Below are positions 15,907 to 24,446 of a DNA stretch of 64,000 nt, piece after piece. The number at the start of each line of letters is the position of its first letter. The stretch's first letter is position 1. The DNA is from Cytophagaceae bacterium UBA7467. Its GTDB lineage: Bacteria; Bacteroidota; Bacteroidia; Cytophagales; Spirosomataceae. Location: contig DLPD01000034.1 of assembly GCA_002479785.1 (NCBI GenBank), positions 1 to 64,000 of the forward strand, written 5' to 3'. The notes beneath the pieces are model-generated. The model did not search any database. It was not told the DNA's origin and saw nothing but the letters and a program-made list of their open reading frames with translations. Both the position numbers and the translations under genes were made by a program.

Positions 15907-16271
15907 GGGCAGTTTTGTAAGGCCAAACGGACACTGTCTACAGAGTAAATTTGTTTTTTACCTCCCCATTTTTCTCGCATATAGGTCACAAGCTCAGCGA
16001 TATCCAATGCCTGTAGTTTGGGATTAGCGGGCATGAACCCATTTCCTTTTTTGCCTTTCTTCACTAAGCAGGCCAAAGCCTCAGGACTTAAATGGGTCTT
16101 TTGAATGGAAGGGTATAAATCTCTTAAACCACCTCCATCTGCCTGGTGGCAATTCTCGCAATTTGCTTTATACAAAGCCATTCCTTCCACGGAATACTGT
16201 TGTTGTGTAATTTCCTCTTTGCTTTGACAAGAGAAAAAAATAGGGACGAATAGTAGCAGTATATATTTCAT
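15903..16271 (-). CDS. c-type cytochrome lipoprotein
   Basis: A 122-residue monohaem cytochrome c that would act in the periplasm, tethered to a membrane. The lipobox FFSC puts the lipid on Cys15. Haem attaches at CENCH (Cys38, Cys41, His42) and Met80 in GNGFMPAN is the likely sixth ligand. It is the last gene of a minus-strand series recN-lipoprotein-SCO-cytochrome c and is separated from the SCO gene by a heptamer-repeat hairpin. Pairing with a SCO protein suggests a part in aerobic respiration. Confidence 0.85.
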   Translation of the reverse strand: MKYILLLFVPIFFSCQSKEEITQQQYSVEGMALYKANCENCHQADGGGLRDLYPSIQKTHLSPEALACLVKKGKKGNGFMPANPKLQALDIAELVTYMREKWGGKKQIYSVDSVRLALQNCP

Positions 16272-16273
16272 AT

Positions 16274-16342
16274 TTCAAAGTTCAAAGTTCAAAGCAAAAA
16301 GTTCAAAGTGTTGTATTTGATCTTTGCTCTTTGAACTTTGGT
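16274..16342 (+). repeat. Inverted heptamer array (TTCAAAG)5 - spacer - (CTTTGNN)3
   Basis: Five 7-nt units (TTCAAAG x3, CAAAAAG, TTCAAAG; 16274-16308) are followed by 13 nt and then three units CTTTGCT, CTTTGAA and CTTTGGT (16322-16342). The two arms are complementary and can form a long hairpin. The array fills the 76-nt gap between the SCO and cytochrome c genes and could act as an intercistronic terminator or mRNA-processing site. Confidence 0.75.
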
Positions 16343-16347
16343 ATTTA

Positions 16348-16959
16348 TCATTCTTTTAAAAGCACTTCCATGTCCTCCAGCAAGTGATTAACCTCTGATT
16401 CCAGCGTACCATCGTAAATACCCCGAACATGCCTATTTTTATCGACTAAAATGAAGGCGCCGCTGTGGACGAAACCACCTGCTTCATTTGGATCTTGCTG
16501 GGCGGAGACCATGTAACTTTTTTGTCCAATCCTATAAATCGCAGCTTTATCTCCGGTCAATAGATTCCATTTAGGGGCTTGCACCTGTAAACGCGTGGCA
16601 TAATCCTTTAGAACGGAGGTGTTATCAAAATCCGGGTCTATGCTATGGGAAATGATTCGTACCTCATCACGCTCTTTGTAACGCTCATAAATGCGCAGCA
16701 TTTGCGTTTTCATTTTAGGGCAAATGGTTGGACAGGTGGTGAAGAAAAAGTCGGCCACATATACTTTGCCTGCCACATCTTTCTCTGTAACCAGAACTGA
16801 ATCTTGATTTAGAAATTGAAAAGCAGGTATCTGGTGATATACCGTATCCCCACTCGCATTTACCGATTTAGGGCCCAGGAATGGTAATTTTTTCTCTTGT
16901 GAACAGGAGAAAGCTAAAACAGCTAATGCGAAACTAAGGATGATATTTTTGAGCTGCAT
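16348..16959 (-). CDS. SCO1/SenC family copper chaperone lipoprotein
   Basis: Thioredoxin-fold protein that delivers copper to, or reduces, the CuA site of cytochrome c oxidase. The 203-residue protein has a lipobox (Cys19), the metal-binding motif CPTIC (Cys76, Cys80) and the distal His in FVHSGAFILVD (about 166). It is preceded by a small lipoprotein gene that overlaps it by 26 nt and is followed by the cytochrome c lipoprotein, fitting a respiratory assembly role. The long overlap suggests translational coupling. Confidence 0.9.
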   Translation of the reverse strand: MQLKNIILSFALAVLAFSCSQEKKLPFLGPKSVNASGDTVYHQIPAFQFLNQDSVLVTEKDVAGKVYVADFFFTTCPTICPKMKTQMLRIYERYKERDEVRIISHSIDPDFDNTSVLKDYATRLQVQAPKWNLLTGDKAAIYRIGQKSYMVSAQQDPNEAGGFVHSGAFILVDKNRHVRGIYDGTLESEVNHLLEDMEVLLKE

Positions 16960-17314
16960 TTAGAGTGGAATCAGTTAATTTTTGAAGTTCAGTTAATTTA
17001 GTGTATTGATCCTTCAGGTAGATCACCTTGGTATTCACATCCATTTTCCCCAAACTATCGATCGAGAACTGATGCATCCAATCCATCATCGATTTATCCG
17101 CTTTATCTAAAGAACTAATCAATTGGCGGACGTGAGTTGAATCTGCGCCTGTTGAAAGGCTGTCTAATTTTGATTTCAAGGAAACGATTTGTTCCGTCTT
17201 AGGCATTAACACATCGTGCAGCCCGAGGACTTTAGCTTGTAATTCCTCGCTGAGTTTTTCCTCTGCCTGTGAGCAGCCTACAAAAAGTAGACTAAGTGCG
17301 ATCCATTTGTTCAT
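16934..17314 (-). CDS. Small lipoprotein of unknown function, probably helical
   Basis: A 126-residue protein with a lipobox (LLFVGC, Cys14) and a charged, leucine-spaced remainder that looks alpha-helical or coiled coil (for example KTEQIVSLKSKLDSL, SLDKADKSMMDWMHQF). No catalytic motif is visible and no function is assigned. Its ATG overlaps the recN stop (ATGA-type, 4 nt) and its 3' end overlaps the SCO gene by 26 nt, so it is translated together with both. Sequences of this kind often sit next to SCO-type genes in this phylum, which is only a weak hint. Confidence 0.75.
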   Translation of the reverse strand: MNKWIALSLLFVGCSQAEEKLSEELQAKVLGLHDVLMPKTEQIVSLKSKLDSLSTGADSTHVRQLISSLDKADKSMMDWMHQFSIDSLGKMDVNTKVIYLKDQYTKLTELQKLTDSTLNAAQKYHP

Positions 17315-18972
17315 TCGTGGGATTGGATTAAATTTCGAACATTATCGAGTAAATCTTTGTAGCCTTGTTGTCCACCTATCATTTTAGCGATTTCTTCCAC
17401 GCGTTCCACTTCTCTTAACTCGCGAAGGTTAGAAACAGTTTTCGATCCCGCGTGGTCTTTGTAGACAAACCAGTGTTTCGATCCTGCCGCAGCGATTTGG
17501 GGAAGGTGAGTAATGGCGATGATTTGGTGTCCTTGACTCATTTGGCTGAGCATCTGGCCCATTTTGATAGCGATTTCCCCGGAAACCCCCGTGTCAATCT
17601 CATCCAAAATTAAAGTAGGCAAGGCTCTCTTCTTCGCTAACAAATGCTTAATCGAAAGCATTAAGCGACTCATCTCACCTCCTGAAGCAATTTGCTTAAA
17701 TGGTTTAGGGGCTAAACCTTTATTCGCTGAGAAAAGGAGTTGGATTTTATCTGAGCCATTTGCTGCTAACTCTTTGGCCGTCATCTCCCAGGCTAAATTC
17801 GCGTTCGGAATGCCTAATGATTGTAAGGAAATCACAAGTGTAGTAGATATGGCATCTAAAACCGCAGTGCGAGACGAAGATAAATCAGCAGCGGCTGAAG
17901 TAGCGACGATAAAATCAGCGTCTACCCGTGCACGTGCATCGGCTAACAACGTGTCCATCGAAGAGAATTGTGATAAGCGCAAATCGAGTGAATCAACTAA
18001 ATTGATCAATTCTGTGACGGTGGACGCCTGGTATTTTTGCAATAAACGATTGAGCAAGTCTAATCGCTTCTGTTTTTGTTCTAATTCCAAGGGATCATAA
18101 ACGAAATCTTCCGCCTCGACTTCGACTTCAGCTCCAAGGTCCTTCAATTCAATCCAAATCGATTCGATGCGTGTTTTCCAATCCGCAAAATGCTCATCCC
18201 ATTTACTCAAAGCACTGGCTTGTTGTAATGCAACGCGACTTTGATGCAAAGCAGACATTTCTGAAACGCTAAGCGCTTGAGCTAAAATGGCCAATTTCTC
18301 CTGGATTAGTTCGGCGTTTTGCAGTTTTTGAACGGCCGTATCTAAAGCTTCGTATTCGCCCTCTTTTAATTGAGCTTTACTTAATTCATCAAATTGAAAT
18401 TGGATGAAATCTAATTCCTGAGTCCCTTTAGTGGATTCTTGTTCCAGTTTGCGTAGTGCAGAAACACTAGATGACCAGGTGGAGAATGCTGAAAAATACG
18501 TTTTTCTTAAGGCTTCATTTTGCGCATAGGCGTCTACCATATCCAGTGTAAAATCCGGATGGGACATCCACCAGGTATCTTGCTGGGAGTGTATATCGAC
18601 TAATTCGTTTCCGATTCGTTTTAACGTTTCTAATGTGACTGGTGTGTCGTTGACGAAACTGCGCGATTTTCCTTGTGGGTTGATTTCCCTTCGAATGAGG
18701 CAAGGCTCTTCGAAATCAATTTCCTCTTCTTCGAATACTGCCTGTAAATGAGGAAAATTTAGGAGCGAAAATTGACCTTCAATAATGCATTTTTTGGAGG
18801 AATCGAAGAGGCTTTTGCTGTCTGCTCTTTGGCCCAATAACAAGGAAATAGCTCCTAATAAGATGGATTTCCCCGCACCCGTCTCCCCTGTAATTACAGT
18901 CAATCCACCTGTCAAGTGCAGGTCGAGCTGTTCGATTAACGAGTAGTTTTGAATGTGAAGGTGCTTCAACAT
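17311..18972 (-). CDS. recN: DNA repair protein RecN
   Basis: SMC-like ATPase that acts early in recombinational repair of double-strand breaks. The 553-residue protein carries Walker A GETGAGKS (29-36) at the N terminus, a central coiled coil (about 150-370), the signature SGGEMSRLMLSIK and Walker B LPTLILDEIDTGVSGEIA near the C terminus. The start at MLKHLHIQNYSLIEQL was chosen: it is where RecN proteins begin, whereas the open frame runs 57 codons further upstream into the promoter region shared with sucD. It heads the operon containing the lipoprotein, SCO and cytochrome c genes. Confidence 0.95.
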   Translation of the reverse strand: MLKHLHIQNYSLIEQLDLHLTGGLTVITGETGAGKSILLGAISLLLGQRADSKSLFDSSKKCIIEGQFSLLNFPHLQAVFEEEEIDFEEPCLIRREINPQGKSRSFVNDTPVTLETLKRIGNELVDIHSQQDTWWMSHPDFTLDMVDAYAQNEALRKTYFSAFSTWSSSVSALRKLEQESTKGTQELDFIQFQFDELSKAQLKEGEYEALDTAVQKLQNAELIQEKLAILAQALSVSEMSALHQSRVALQQASALSKWDEHFADWKTRIESIWIELKDLGAEVEVEAEDFVYDPLELEQKQKRLDLLNRLLQKYQASTVTELINLVDSLDLRLSQFSSMDTLLADARARVDADFIVATSAAADLSSSRTAVLDAISTTLVISLQSLGIPNANLAWEMTAKELAANGSDKIQLLFSANKGLAPKPFKQIASGGEMSRLMLSIKHLLAKKRALPTLILDEIDTGVSGEIAIKMGQMLSQMSQGHQIIAITHLPQIAAAGSKHWFVYKDHAGSKTVSNLRELREVERVEEIAKMIGGQQGYKDLLDNVRNLIQSHE

Positions 18973-19069
18973 AGGAAAGGCATCAAAGTTCGAATTTACG
19001 CAAAAAAAATTGTTCGCATTTTTATTTCGTCTATCAATCAGGATTTTGATAATTTTTATCAATATTTTG

Positions 19070-19077
19070 TACCTTTG
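19070..19077 (+). promoter_or_regulatory. Putative -7 box of sucD
   Basis: TACCTTTG matches TAnnTTTG. TTTTG at 19044-19048 lies 21 nt upstream as a -33 candidate. The ATG of sucD is 38 nt downstream. Confidence 0.55.
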
Positions 19078-19115
19078 GAAAAATTTTTCGCCTACGTTAT
19101 TATAACCCCTACGAA

Positions 19116-19994
19116 ATGAGTGTTTTAGTAAATAAGAATTCAAAAATTATTGTTCAAGGTTTCACAGGTACTGAGGGAACTTTTCACGCGGAACAAATGA
19201 TCGCGTATGGAACCCAAGTGGTAGGGGGAGTTACCCCAGGTAAAGGTGGTGCTAAGCACTTAGATCGCCCTATTTTCAACACAGTAGCGGATGCGGTGGC
19301 TTCTACAGGAGCAGATACATCGATCATTTTCGTTCCACCCGCTTTTGCGGCTGATGCGATTATGGAAGCGGCGGATGCAGGAATTAAAGTCATTATTTGT
19401 ATCACAGAGGGTATTCCTACGAAAGATATGATCGTGGCAAAAGAATATATCTCGAACTACGATACCCGTTTAATCGGACCTAACTGCCCAGGCGTTATGA
19501 CGGCAGACGAGTGTAAAGTAGGTATTATGCCAGGTTTTATCTTCAAAAAAGGTCGTGTAGGAATTGTTTCTAAATCAGGAACTTTGACTTATGAGGCAGT
19601 AGATCAGTTAACGAAAGCTGGATTAGGTCAAACAACGGCCATCGGTATCGGAGGTGACCCTATCATTGGGACAACAACGAAAGAAGCAGTTGAATTGTTA
19701 ATGAACGACCCAGAAACTGAAGGTATCGTGATGATTGGTGAGATTGGTGGCGGTATGGAAGCGGAAGCGGCTCGTTGGATTAAAGCAGATGGTAATCGCA
19801 AGCCAGTGGTTGGTTTTATTGCAGGCCAAACAGCTCCTAAGGGACGTCGTATGGGTCACGCGGGTGCGATCATCGGTGGTGCTGATGATACAGCAGAAGC
19901 AAAGATGAAGATCATGCAAGAGTGTGGAATCCACGTAGTTTACTCACCAGCTGATATTGGAGAGACAATGATCAAAGCATTAGCTGCGAAATAA
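19116..19994 (+). CDS. sucD: Succinyl-CoA synthetase, alpha subunit
   Basis: TCA-cycle enzyme subunit that carries the CoA site and the phosphohistidine; it couples succinyl-CoA to ATP or GTP formation together with SucC. The 292 residues match the family. The CoA-binding Rossmann segment starts at [15 protein letters not shown] (10-24); IGPNCPGVM is at about 124; the phosphorylated His is His248 in [11 protein letters not shown]. The beta-subunit gene sucC is not in the window. It has its own promoter and ends in a strong hairpin terminator. Confidence 0.96.
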   Translation: MSVLVNKNSKIIVQGFTGTEGTFHAEQMIAYGTQVVGGVTPGKGGAKHLDRPIFNTVADAVASTGADTSIIFVPPAFAADAIMEAADAGIKVIICITEGIPTKDMIVAKEYISNYDTRLIGPNCPGVMTADECKVGIMPGFIFKKGRVGIVSKSGTLTYEAVDQLTKAGLGQTTAIGIGGDPIIGTTTKEAVELLMNDPETEGIVMIGEIGGGMEAEAARWIKADGNRKPVVGFIAGQTAPKGRRMGHAGAIIGGADDTAEAKMKIMQECGIHVVYSPADIGETMIKALAAK

Positions 19995-20030
19995 GTTGAA
20001 TTAATTTCAAGGAATGATTCCTTTCTTTTT

Positions 20031-20081
20031 AAAATCTGCTCATGTGATTCCTTCTCGGAAAACGATGAGCAGATTTTTTTT
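20031..20081 (+). terminator. Strong terminator of sucD, containing the next gene's start codon
   Basis: AAAATCTGCTCAT (20031-20043) pairs over 13 perfect bp with ATGAGCAGATTTT (20065-20077). A small inner TTCC/GGAA stem sits in the 21-nt loop, and a T run follows. The ATG of the downstream gene is the first three bases of the 3' arm. Confidence 0.85.
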
Positions 20082-21180
20082 ATGGGCTTTATTATTAATA
20101 GCAGGCACCACCCAGGCAGCTTGGAAGAAGGTGTATTCTTTTGATCGCGATTGGTTAGTGTACCAAGAGGCCTGGAAAAGTTTCTTGCCTTATGTTTCCT
20201 CGAAACATTATAATTATCATTCCAAGTCCTTGGAATTGCATCCACAGGACTTTCCCAAAGCCTATTTAGCTATTCACCCTACTGAAAACTACCATCTGTT
20301 CTTACAGGGAACCCTATTCAAGGCTGTAAAAAAGGGAGAAACTTTTCGAATGCCACTGGATAGCCTACCAGAAAAGGTCATTCTGACAGTTTATGCTGAA
20401 AATTTAGAAGGCCTGCCTGCAGAATTTGTTATAGAACGGGATGAGCTCCTAGCAGCTAAAGAAAAAGCGGACTTTTTTTCTTTAAAAACGCGCTCGGGAT
20501 CGGTGTATTCTAATTTCTTCCTACTGAGTATTGTATCCCTGATTTTTTGCCTTGGCGTATTATATGCAGCTTATCCTCGGGTTTTTGGCGCTTTTTTTCG
20601 CTATTCGGATTGGATCAGGTGGGAGGTAAAAGATGAAGTCTGGATGCGGCGTCCTTTTGCTATGCCTAATCTCTTGGTGTTATTTACGCTGAGTTTGCTG
20701 ACTAGCTGTTTGGCCTTCTTAACTGGGATGAAAACGGGCGTAAAAGACGAATTCTTTAGTAACCCGGATAATTTTGTTAAAATTTGGCCCAGCCTGTTTT
20801 TCATTTTCTCCAAATTAGGTCTTTCTTTCCTACTTTTCATTTCACGTTTCTTCGTGTATTACCTATTTACGGATCTTTTCAAGTTAAAAGGGTTAGCGAA
20901 CGTCCATTATTTTAAGTCACTTCAGACAAATCTGCAATTTTTTGTGATCTTGTTTTCGGTACTTTGTTTTTATTCGGTCTATCTAGGTCCAGCCACGACG
21001 ATTGATTTTAGTGTTTTTAGTTACATCGTCGACGCTTATTTCGTCATTCGTTTTTTCTATTTTTTCCAATCTTTCCGCCGGAGTTTTTCTTACAATCAAC
21101 TCTTCCTATTTACCTACCTTGTTTTAATCGAAGGACAGATTATCTTGTTTGGTATCAGGGAATTAATTTTTCCAGGTTAA
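20065..21180 (+). CDS. DUF4271-type integral membrane protein
   Basis: A 371-residue protein with an N-terminal signal-like segment (MSRFFLWALLLIAGTTQA), a soluble extracytoplasmic domain (about 20-150) and five or six membrane helices in the C-terminal half (for example FFLLSIVSLIFCLGVLYA and LLVLFTLSLLTSCLAFLTG). This arrangement and its place just before hemD resemble DUF4271 proteins of Bacteroidota; the function is unknown. The start at 20065 gives a normal signal peptide but lies in the 3' arm of the sucD terminator; an in-frame ATG at 20014 would add 17 residues before it. Either start is physically odd. Confidence 0.72.
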   Translation: MSRFFLWALLLIAGTTQAAWKKVYSFDRDWLVYQEAWKSFLPYVSSKHYNYHSKSLELHPQDFPKAYLAIHPTENYHLFLQGTLFKAVKKGETFRMPLDSLPEKVILTVYAENLEGLPAEFVIERDELLAAKEKADFFSLKTRSGSVYSNFFLLSIVSLIFCLGVLYAAYPRVFGAFFRYSDWIRWEVKDEVWMRRPFAMPNLLVLFTLSLLTSCLAFLTGMKTGVKDEFFSNPDNFVKIWPSLFFIFSKLGLSFLLFISRFFVYYLFTDLFKLKGLANVHYFKSLQTNLQFFVILFSVLCFYSVYLGPATTIDFSVFSYIVDAYFVIRFFYFFQSFRRSFSYNQLFLFTYLVLIEGQIILFGIRELIFPG

Positions 21181-21217
21181 CATTTAGTGCAGGATAATCT
21201 TCTGTGAAAAAATGTCG

Positions 21218-21225
21218 TATATTTG
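21218..21225 (+). promoter_or_regulatory. Putative -7 box of hemD
   Basis: TATATTTG matches TAnnTTTG. The start codon of hemD is 47 nt downstream. No clear -33 element is seen. Confidence 0.55.
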
Positions 21226-21272
21226 CACTCTGAATTAAAGGCTGGTGTTTTCCCGGTCCAAATTGATAGATT

Positions 21273-22052
21273 ATGAGTAAAACTGCAACCGAAGAAACGA
21301 GTCGTTTAAAAAAAGTAAAGAGTATTCTAGTAACACAATCTGCTCCTGCAGATGCAAAATCACCTTACTTTGAGATTGAAAAAAAGTACAATGTGAAGGT
21401 TGATTTTAGACCTTTCATCGAAGTTAAAGGTATTGCTTACAAGGACTTTAGAAAGCAAAAGATTGAAATTCTTCAACACACGGCTATCATTTTTACCAGT
21501 CGTCACGCGATTGATCACTTCTTCCGTATGTGTAAGGAGGCTAAAATCGAAGTGCCTACTGATATGAAATACTTCTGTATTACTGAACAGACGGCTAATT
21601 ACCTACAGAAATACATCGTTATCCGTAAGCGTAAAGTATTTACGGGAACGAAAACAGCTTTAGATCTTTTGGAAATTATTAAGAAACACAAGACTGAGAA
21701 ATTCTTGTTCCCTTGTTCTAATAAACGCCAAAAAGACCTTCCGGACTACATGGGTACGAACGACTTTCAGTTAACGGAAGCGGTCATGTACGAAACCGTT
21801 TCTGCAGACTTATCGGATTTAGAAAATGTGTTTTATGATGTGATTGCTTTTTTCAGCCCATCAGGAATTACGTCTCTATTCCATAATTTCCCTGACTTCA
21901 AGCAAAATAACACTCGTTTAGCAGCTTTTGGCCCTACCACTGCCCAAGCAGTGGTCGATGCGGGGCTAATCGTAGACATTCAGGCACCTATGCCGAATGC
22001 GCCATCGATGACCGGTGCCCTCGAGCATTACATTAAGCAAGTAAATAAATAA
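21273..22052 (+). CDS. hemD: Uroporphyrinogen-III synthase
   Basis: Closes and inverts ring D of hydroxymethylbilane to give uroporphyrinogen III for heme synthesis. The 259-residue protein has the two-lobed HemD layout: an N-terminal SILVTQSAP strand, the IIFTSRHAIDHFF segment (about 72-84), KFLFPCSNKRQKDL (about 145) and the diagnostic DVIAFFSPSGITSLF (about 188-202) and LAAFGPTTAQAV (about 217). It lies between the DUF4271 gene and porP. hemC, whose product it uses, is encoded at 36.5 kb rather than next to it. Confidence 0.88.
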   Translation: MSKTATEETSRLKKVKSILVTQSAPADAKSPYFEIEKKYNVKVDFRPFIEVKGIAYKDFRKQKIEILQHTAIIFTSRHAIDHFFRMCKEAKIEVPTDMKYFCITEQTANYLQKYIVIRKRKVFTGTKTALDLLEIIKKHKTEKFLFPCSNKRQKDLPDYMGTNDFQLTEAVMYETVSADLSDLENVFYDVIAFFSPSGITSLFHNFPDFKQNNTRLAAFGPTTAQAVVDAGLIVDIQAPMPNAPSMTGALEHYIKQVNK

Positions 22053-22088
22053 TAAAAAAGCCTCCTTCGTTGAGGCTTTTTTATTATT
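22048..22088 (+). terminator. Rho-independent terminator of hemD
   Basis: A 17-bp perfect stem (AATAATAAAAAAGCCTC with its complement) around a 7-nt loop and ending in T-rich sequence. It begins within the last codons of hemD and separates it from the porP/sprF-like gene. Confidence 0.9.
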
Positions 22089-22116
22089 TTTAGCCCACTT
22101 ATTATTCATCCAACGA

Positions 22117-23106
22117 ATGACGCGTACAACAAGTCTAGTTAAGTGGTGCTTTTCCCTGTCAGTAGGGATGTTCTTGCTTTCCATAGCAACCGCCTCATTT
22201 GCTCAGCAAAGTCCACAATTCAGCATCTTTTCGGCGAATTCGAATATTGTTAATCCAGCATTTTCAGGTTGGAAAACGAATAATTACGTCGCTTTGCAAA
22301 TCAGAGATCAATGGTCTGGCTATACTACATCGATCGATGGATCAGGAAGGTTAGGGACCACTTGGCTTTCTGGTTCTTTTGGTATTAGTTCTAATGGAGG
22401 CTTAGGTGTTCAGTTTTATTCAGACAAAACACCCTCTGGTGTTTCTCAGCAGTTGATTCAATTTCAAGGAGCTTATCATTTAAAGAAGGGAAATGGACTT
22501 TGGTCCTTTGGTTTATCGCTTGGATTACAAACGAAAGCCTTTGATGGACGTGTTTTCCGAGTGCGAGATCCTAATGACCCATTGGCAACGCTATTATCTG
22601 GATCTGCTGTGAGTCAAACTCAGCCTGATTTTGGTTTCGGAGCAGTGTATTCTACCGAGTCTTGGCAGGTAGGAGTGACAGCAGATCACCTGACAGCACC
22701 TAAATTCGATTTTAATGGCGGCACAGCATCTATGCCCTTAGACCGCGTCTTTGCCATTCATGGAAGTGCTGAAATCCCTTTGAGTGATTATTTTGACCTA
22801 TTGCCTTATGCACTTGTTCGCTATTATTCTGGGCAAATCGTACCGGAGGGAGGAGCTAGAGTTTACTATAATAAGTTAATTTATGCAGGGGCGGCCTATC
22901 GAAATGGGGATGCCGCTATGGGTTTATTAGGGGTTTCGATTCTTCAAAACAAGTTAGATATCGGTTATTCAATGGATATCACCACTTCTAACACGCTGAA
23001 TAAGAAGCCCTTGTCCCATGAAGTGTTTTTGCGGTTTAGAATTCCCGAAAGAACCATTCGGCAGAAGCCAATACCTATTCGAACGCCTAGGTTTAGGATT
23101 TTGTAG
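22117..23106 (+). CDS. Type IX secretion outer-membrane protein, PorP/SprF family
   Basis: Outer-membrane barrel linked to the type IX secretion system; PorP anchors the PorK/PorN ring, and SprF helps export the adhesin SprB. The 329-residue protein has a signal peptide (cleavage near ATASFAQQ), the family opening QSPQFSIFSANSNIVNPAFSG (about 29-49) and repeated amphipathic strands. It stands 154 nt upstream of gldKLMN as in porP-porKLMN loci, which favours PorP. It has a terminator before it, and gldK has its own promoter. Confidence 0.9.
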   Translation: MTRTTSLVKWCFSLSVGMFLLSIATASFAQQSPQFSIFSANSNIVNPAFSGWKTNNYVALQIRDQWSGYTTSIDGSGRLGTTWLSGSFGISSNGGLGVQFYSDKTPSGVSQQLIQFQGAYHLKKGNGLWSFGLSLGLQTKAFDGRVFRVRDPNDPLATLLSGSAVSQTQPDFGFGAVYSTESWQVGVTADHLTAPKFDFNGGTASMPLDRVFAIHGSAEIPLSDYFDLLPYALVRYYSGQIVPEGGARVYYNKLIYAGAAYRNGDAAMGLLGVSILQNKLDIGYSMDITTSNTLNKKPLSHEVFLRFRIPERTIRQKPIPIRTPRFRIL

Positions 23107-23171
23107 AAGGGTCGAGTAAAATTATGTTGAAACCTATCCAATTGTTAGAATATTCCTTTAAATTTGAGGAA

Positions 23172-23201
23172 TTTGTTAATTCTGTGAGGGGATTATTTTT
23201 G
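23172..23201 (+). promoter_or_regulatory. Putative promoter of the gldKLMN operon
   Basis: TTTG at 23172-23175 and TATTTTTG at 23194-23201 match the -33 and -7 elements with 18 nt between them. A small inverted repeat (ATTCCT at 23152-23157, AGGAAT at 23167-23172) touches the -33 element and might bind a regulator or end the porP transcript. The leader to gldK is about 55 nt. Confidence 0.65.
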
Positions 23202-23260
23202 ATTAAAGGCAATTTTTAATGTGCCATAACGTTTAGAAAAACAGAAATTTTAAAAGGTAT

Positions 23261-24412
23261 ATGAATTTTCATAATCTGAATAAGAAAGTAGTCTGGCTTT
23301 TGTCCCTGGTAGTCTTAACCAGTGTGTTAGCCAGTTGCGGTTCTAAAAGTAATACAGGTGGAAAGACGTTGAGTTCATCTAAGAGTTCGTCTAAGTCATC
23401 TAAATCGAAAGGTCTAAAAGGTTTATTCTTCAAGCCTGCCACAGAAGATCCGGGTGTATTTAATGGAGAAATTGTTGCTGTAAACCGTAAAGGGTGGTCT
23501 CAGCCTACCCCATTTGGGATGGTATTAGTGCCTTCTGGAAGTTACTTAATGGGTCAAGGTGATGAAGACCCATCTCGTTCTGCTATCAACTTTCCGCGTC
23601 GTGTGACCGTGTCAGCCTTTTTTATGGATGATACCGAAATTACGAATTATGAATACCGTCAATTCGTAGAATCACTTTTACGCGATTCATTATCGGTTTT
23701 AGGAGAGACCAAAATTATGTCAGATTACTATCCTGACACGACGCGTTGGTCTGAAGATTTAAAAATGCCAGGTTACCAGACTCGTGACTTTACGTATGGT
23801 GATCCGATGACGGAGAACTATTTCTCTAGCCCTGCTTTTGATATGTATCCTGTGGTGGGGGTGAATTGGTCCGCAGCGAAGTATTTCTGTGATTGGCGTT
23901 CTAAATTGATGAATAGCTACCGTAGATCACAAGGTTTAGCTAATCTTCCTCGTTTCACCCTACCTACGGAGTCAGAGTGGGAGTGGGCGGCTCGTGGTGG
24001 ACGTGCTTCTGCTAAATACCCTTGGGGTAATCCGTATTTGTCAAATGCAAAAGGCTGTTTATTAGCTAATTTCAAACCGCATCGCGGAAATTACGATGCA
24101 GATGGATACGAATATACAGCACCAGCAAATGCGTATAGTCCTAATGATTATGGCTTGTACAATATGGCTGGTAATGTGGCAGAGTGGTGCGAAGATGCAT
24201 TTGAAGAAAATGCTTCTGCGGTGACCTGGGATTTGAACTCCATTAATAGGGATGCTAATAATCCACGAAAAGTAGTTCGTGGTGGTTCTTGGAAGGACAT
24301 TGGCTACTATTTAGAAACGGGTACTCGTACCTTTGAATTTGAGAAAAATAAAAGATCCTATGTGGGATTCCGATGTGTGATGCGTTACTTAGGACGCCCT
24401 GCATCTAGATAA
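23261..24412 (+). CDS. gldK: Gliding motility/type IX secretion lipoprotein GldK (PorK)
   Basis: Outer-membrane lipoprotein that forms the periplasmic ring of the type IX secretion system with GldN. The 383-residue protein has a lipobox (LASC, Cys26) followed by a serine/lysine-rich linker. Then comes an FGE-sulfatase (SUMF1-like) fold: FGMVLVPSGSYLMGQGDED (about 87), FMDDTEITNYEYRQF, LPTESEWEWAARGG (about 237) and VRGGSWKD (about 345). It heads the gldK-gldL-gldM-gldN run behind a consensus promoter. Confidence 0.95.
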   Translation: MNFHNLNKKVVWLLSLVVLTSVLASCGSKSNTGGKTLSSSKSSSKSSKSKGLKGLFFKPATEDPGVFNGEIVAVNRKGWSQPTPFGMVLVPSGSYLMGQGDEDPSRSAINFPRRVTVSAFFMDDTEITNYEYRQFVESLLRDSLSVLGETKIMSDYYPDTTRWSEDLKMPGYQTRDFTYGDPMTENYFSSPAFDMYPVVGVNWSAAKYFCDWRSKLMNSYRRSQGLANLPRFTLPTESEWEWAARGGRASAKYPWGNPYLSNAKGCLLANFKPHRGNYDADGYEYTAPANAYSPNDYGLYNMAGNVAEWCEDAFEENASAVTWDLNSINRDANNPRKVVRGGSWKDIGYYLETGTRTFEFEKNKRSYVGFRCVMRYLGRPASR

Positions 24413-24446
24413 TTTAAACCGAAATCTATTATTAAGAATTAACAAA

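Noticed and set aside
17564..18100. 178-codon open frame on the plus strand inside recN
   Set aside because: It is the antisense shadow of the RecN coding sequence; RecN motifs are intact and the shadow has no recognisable domain.
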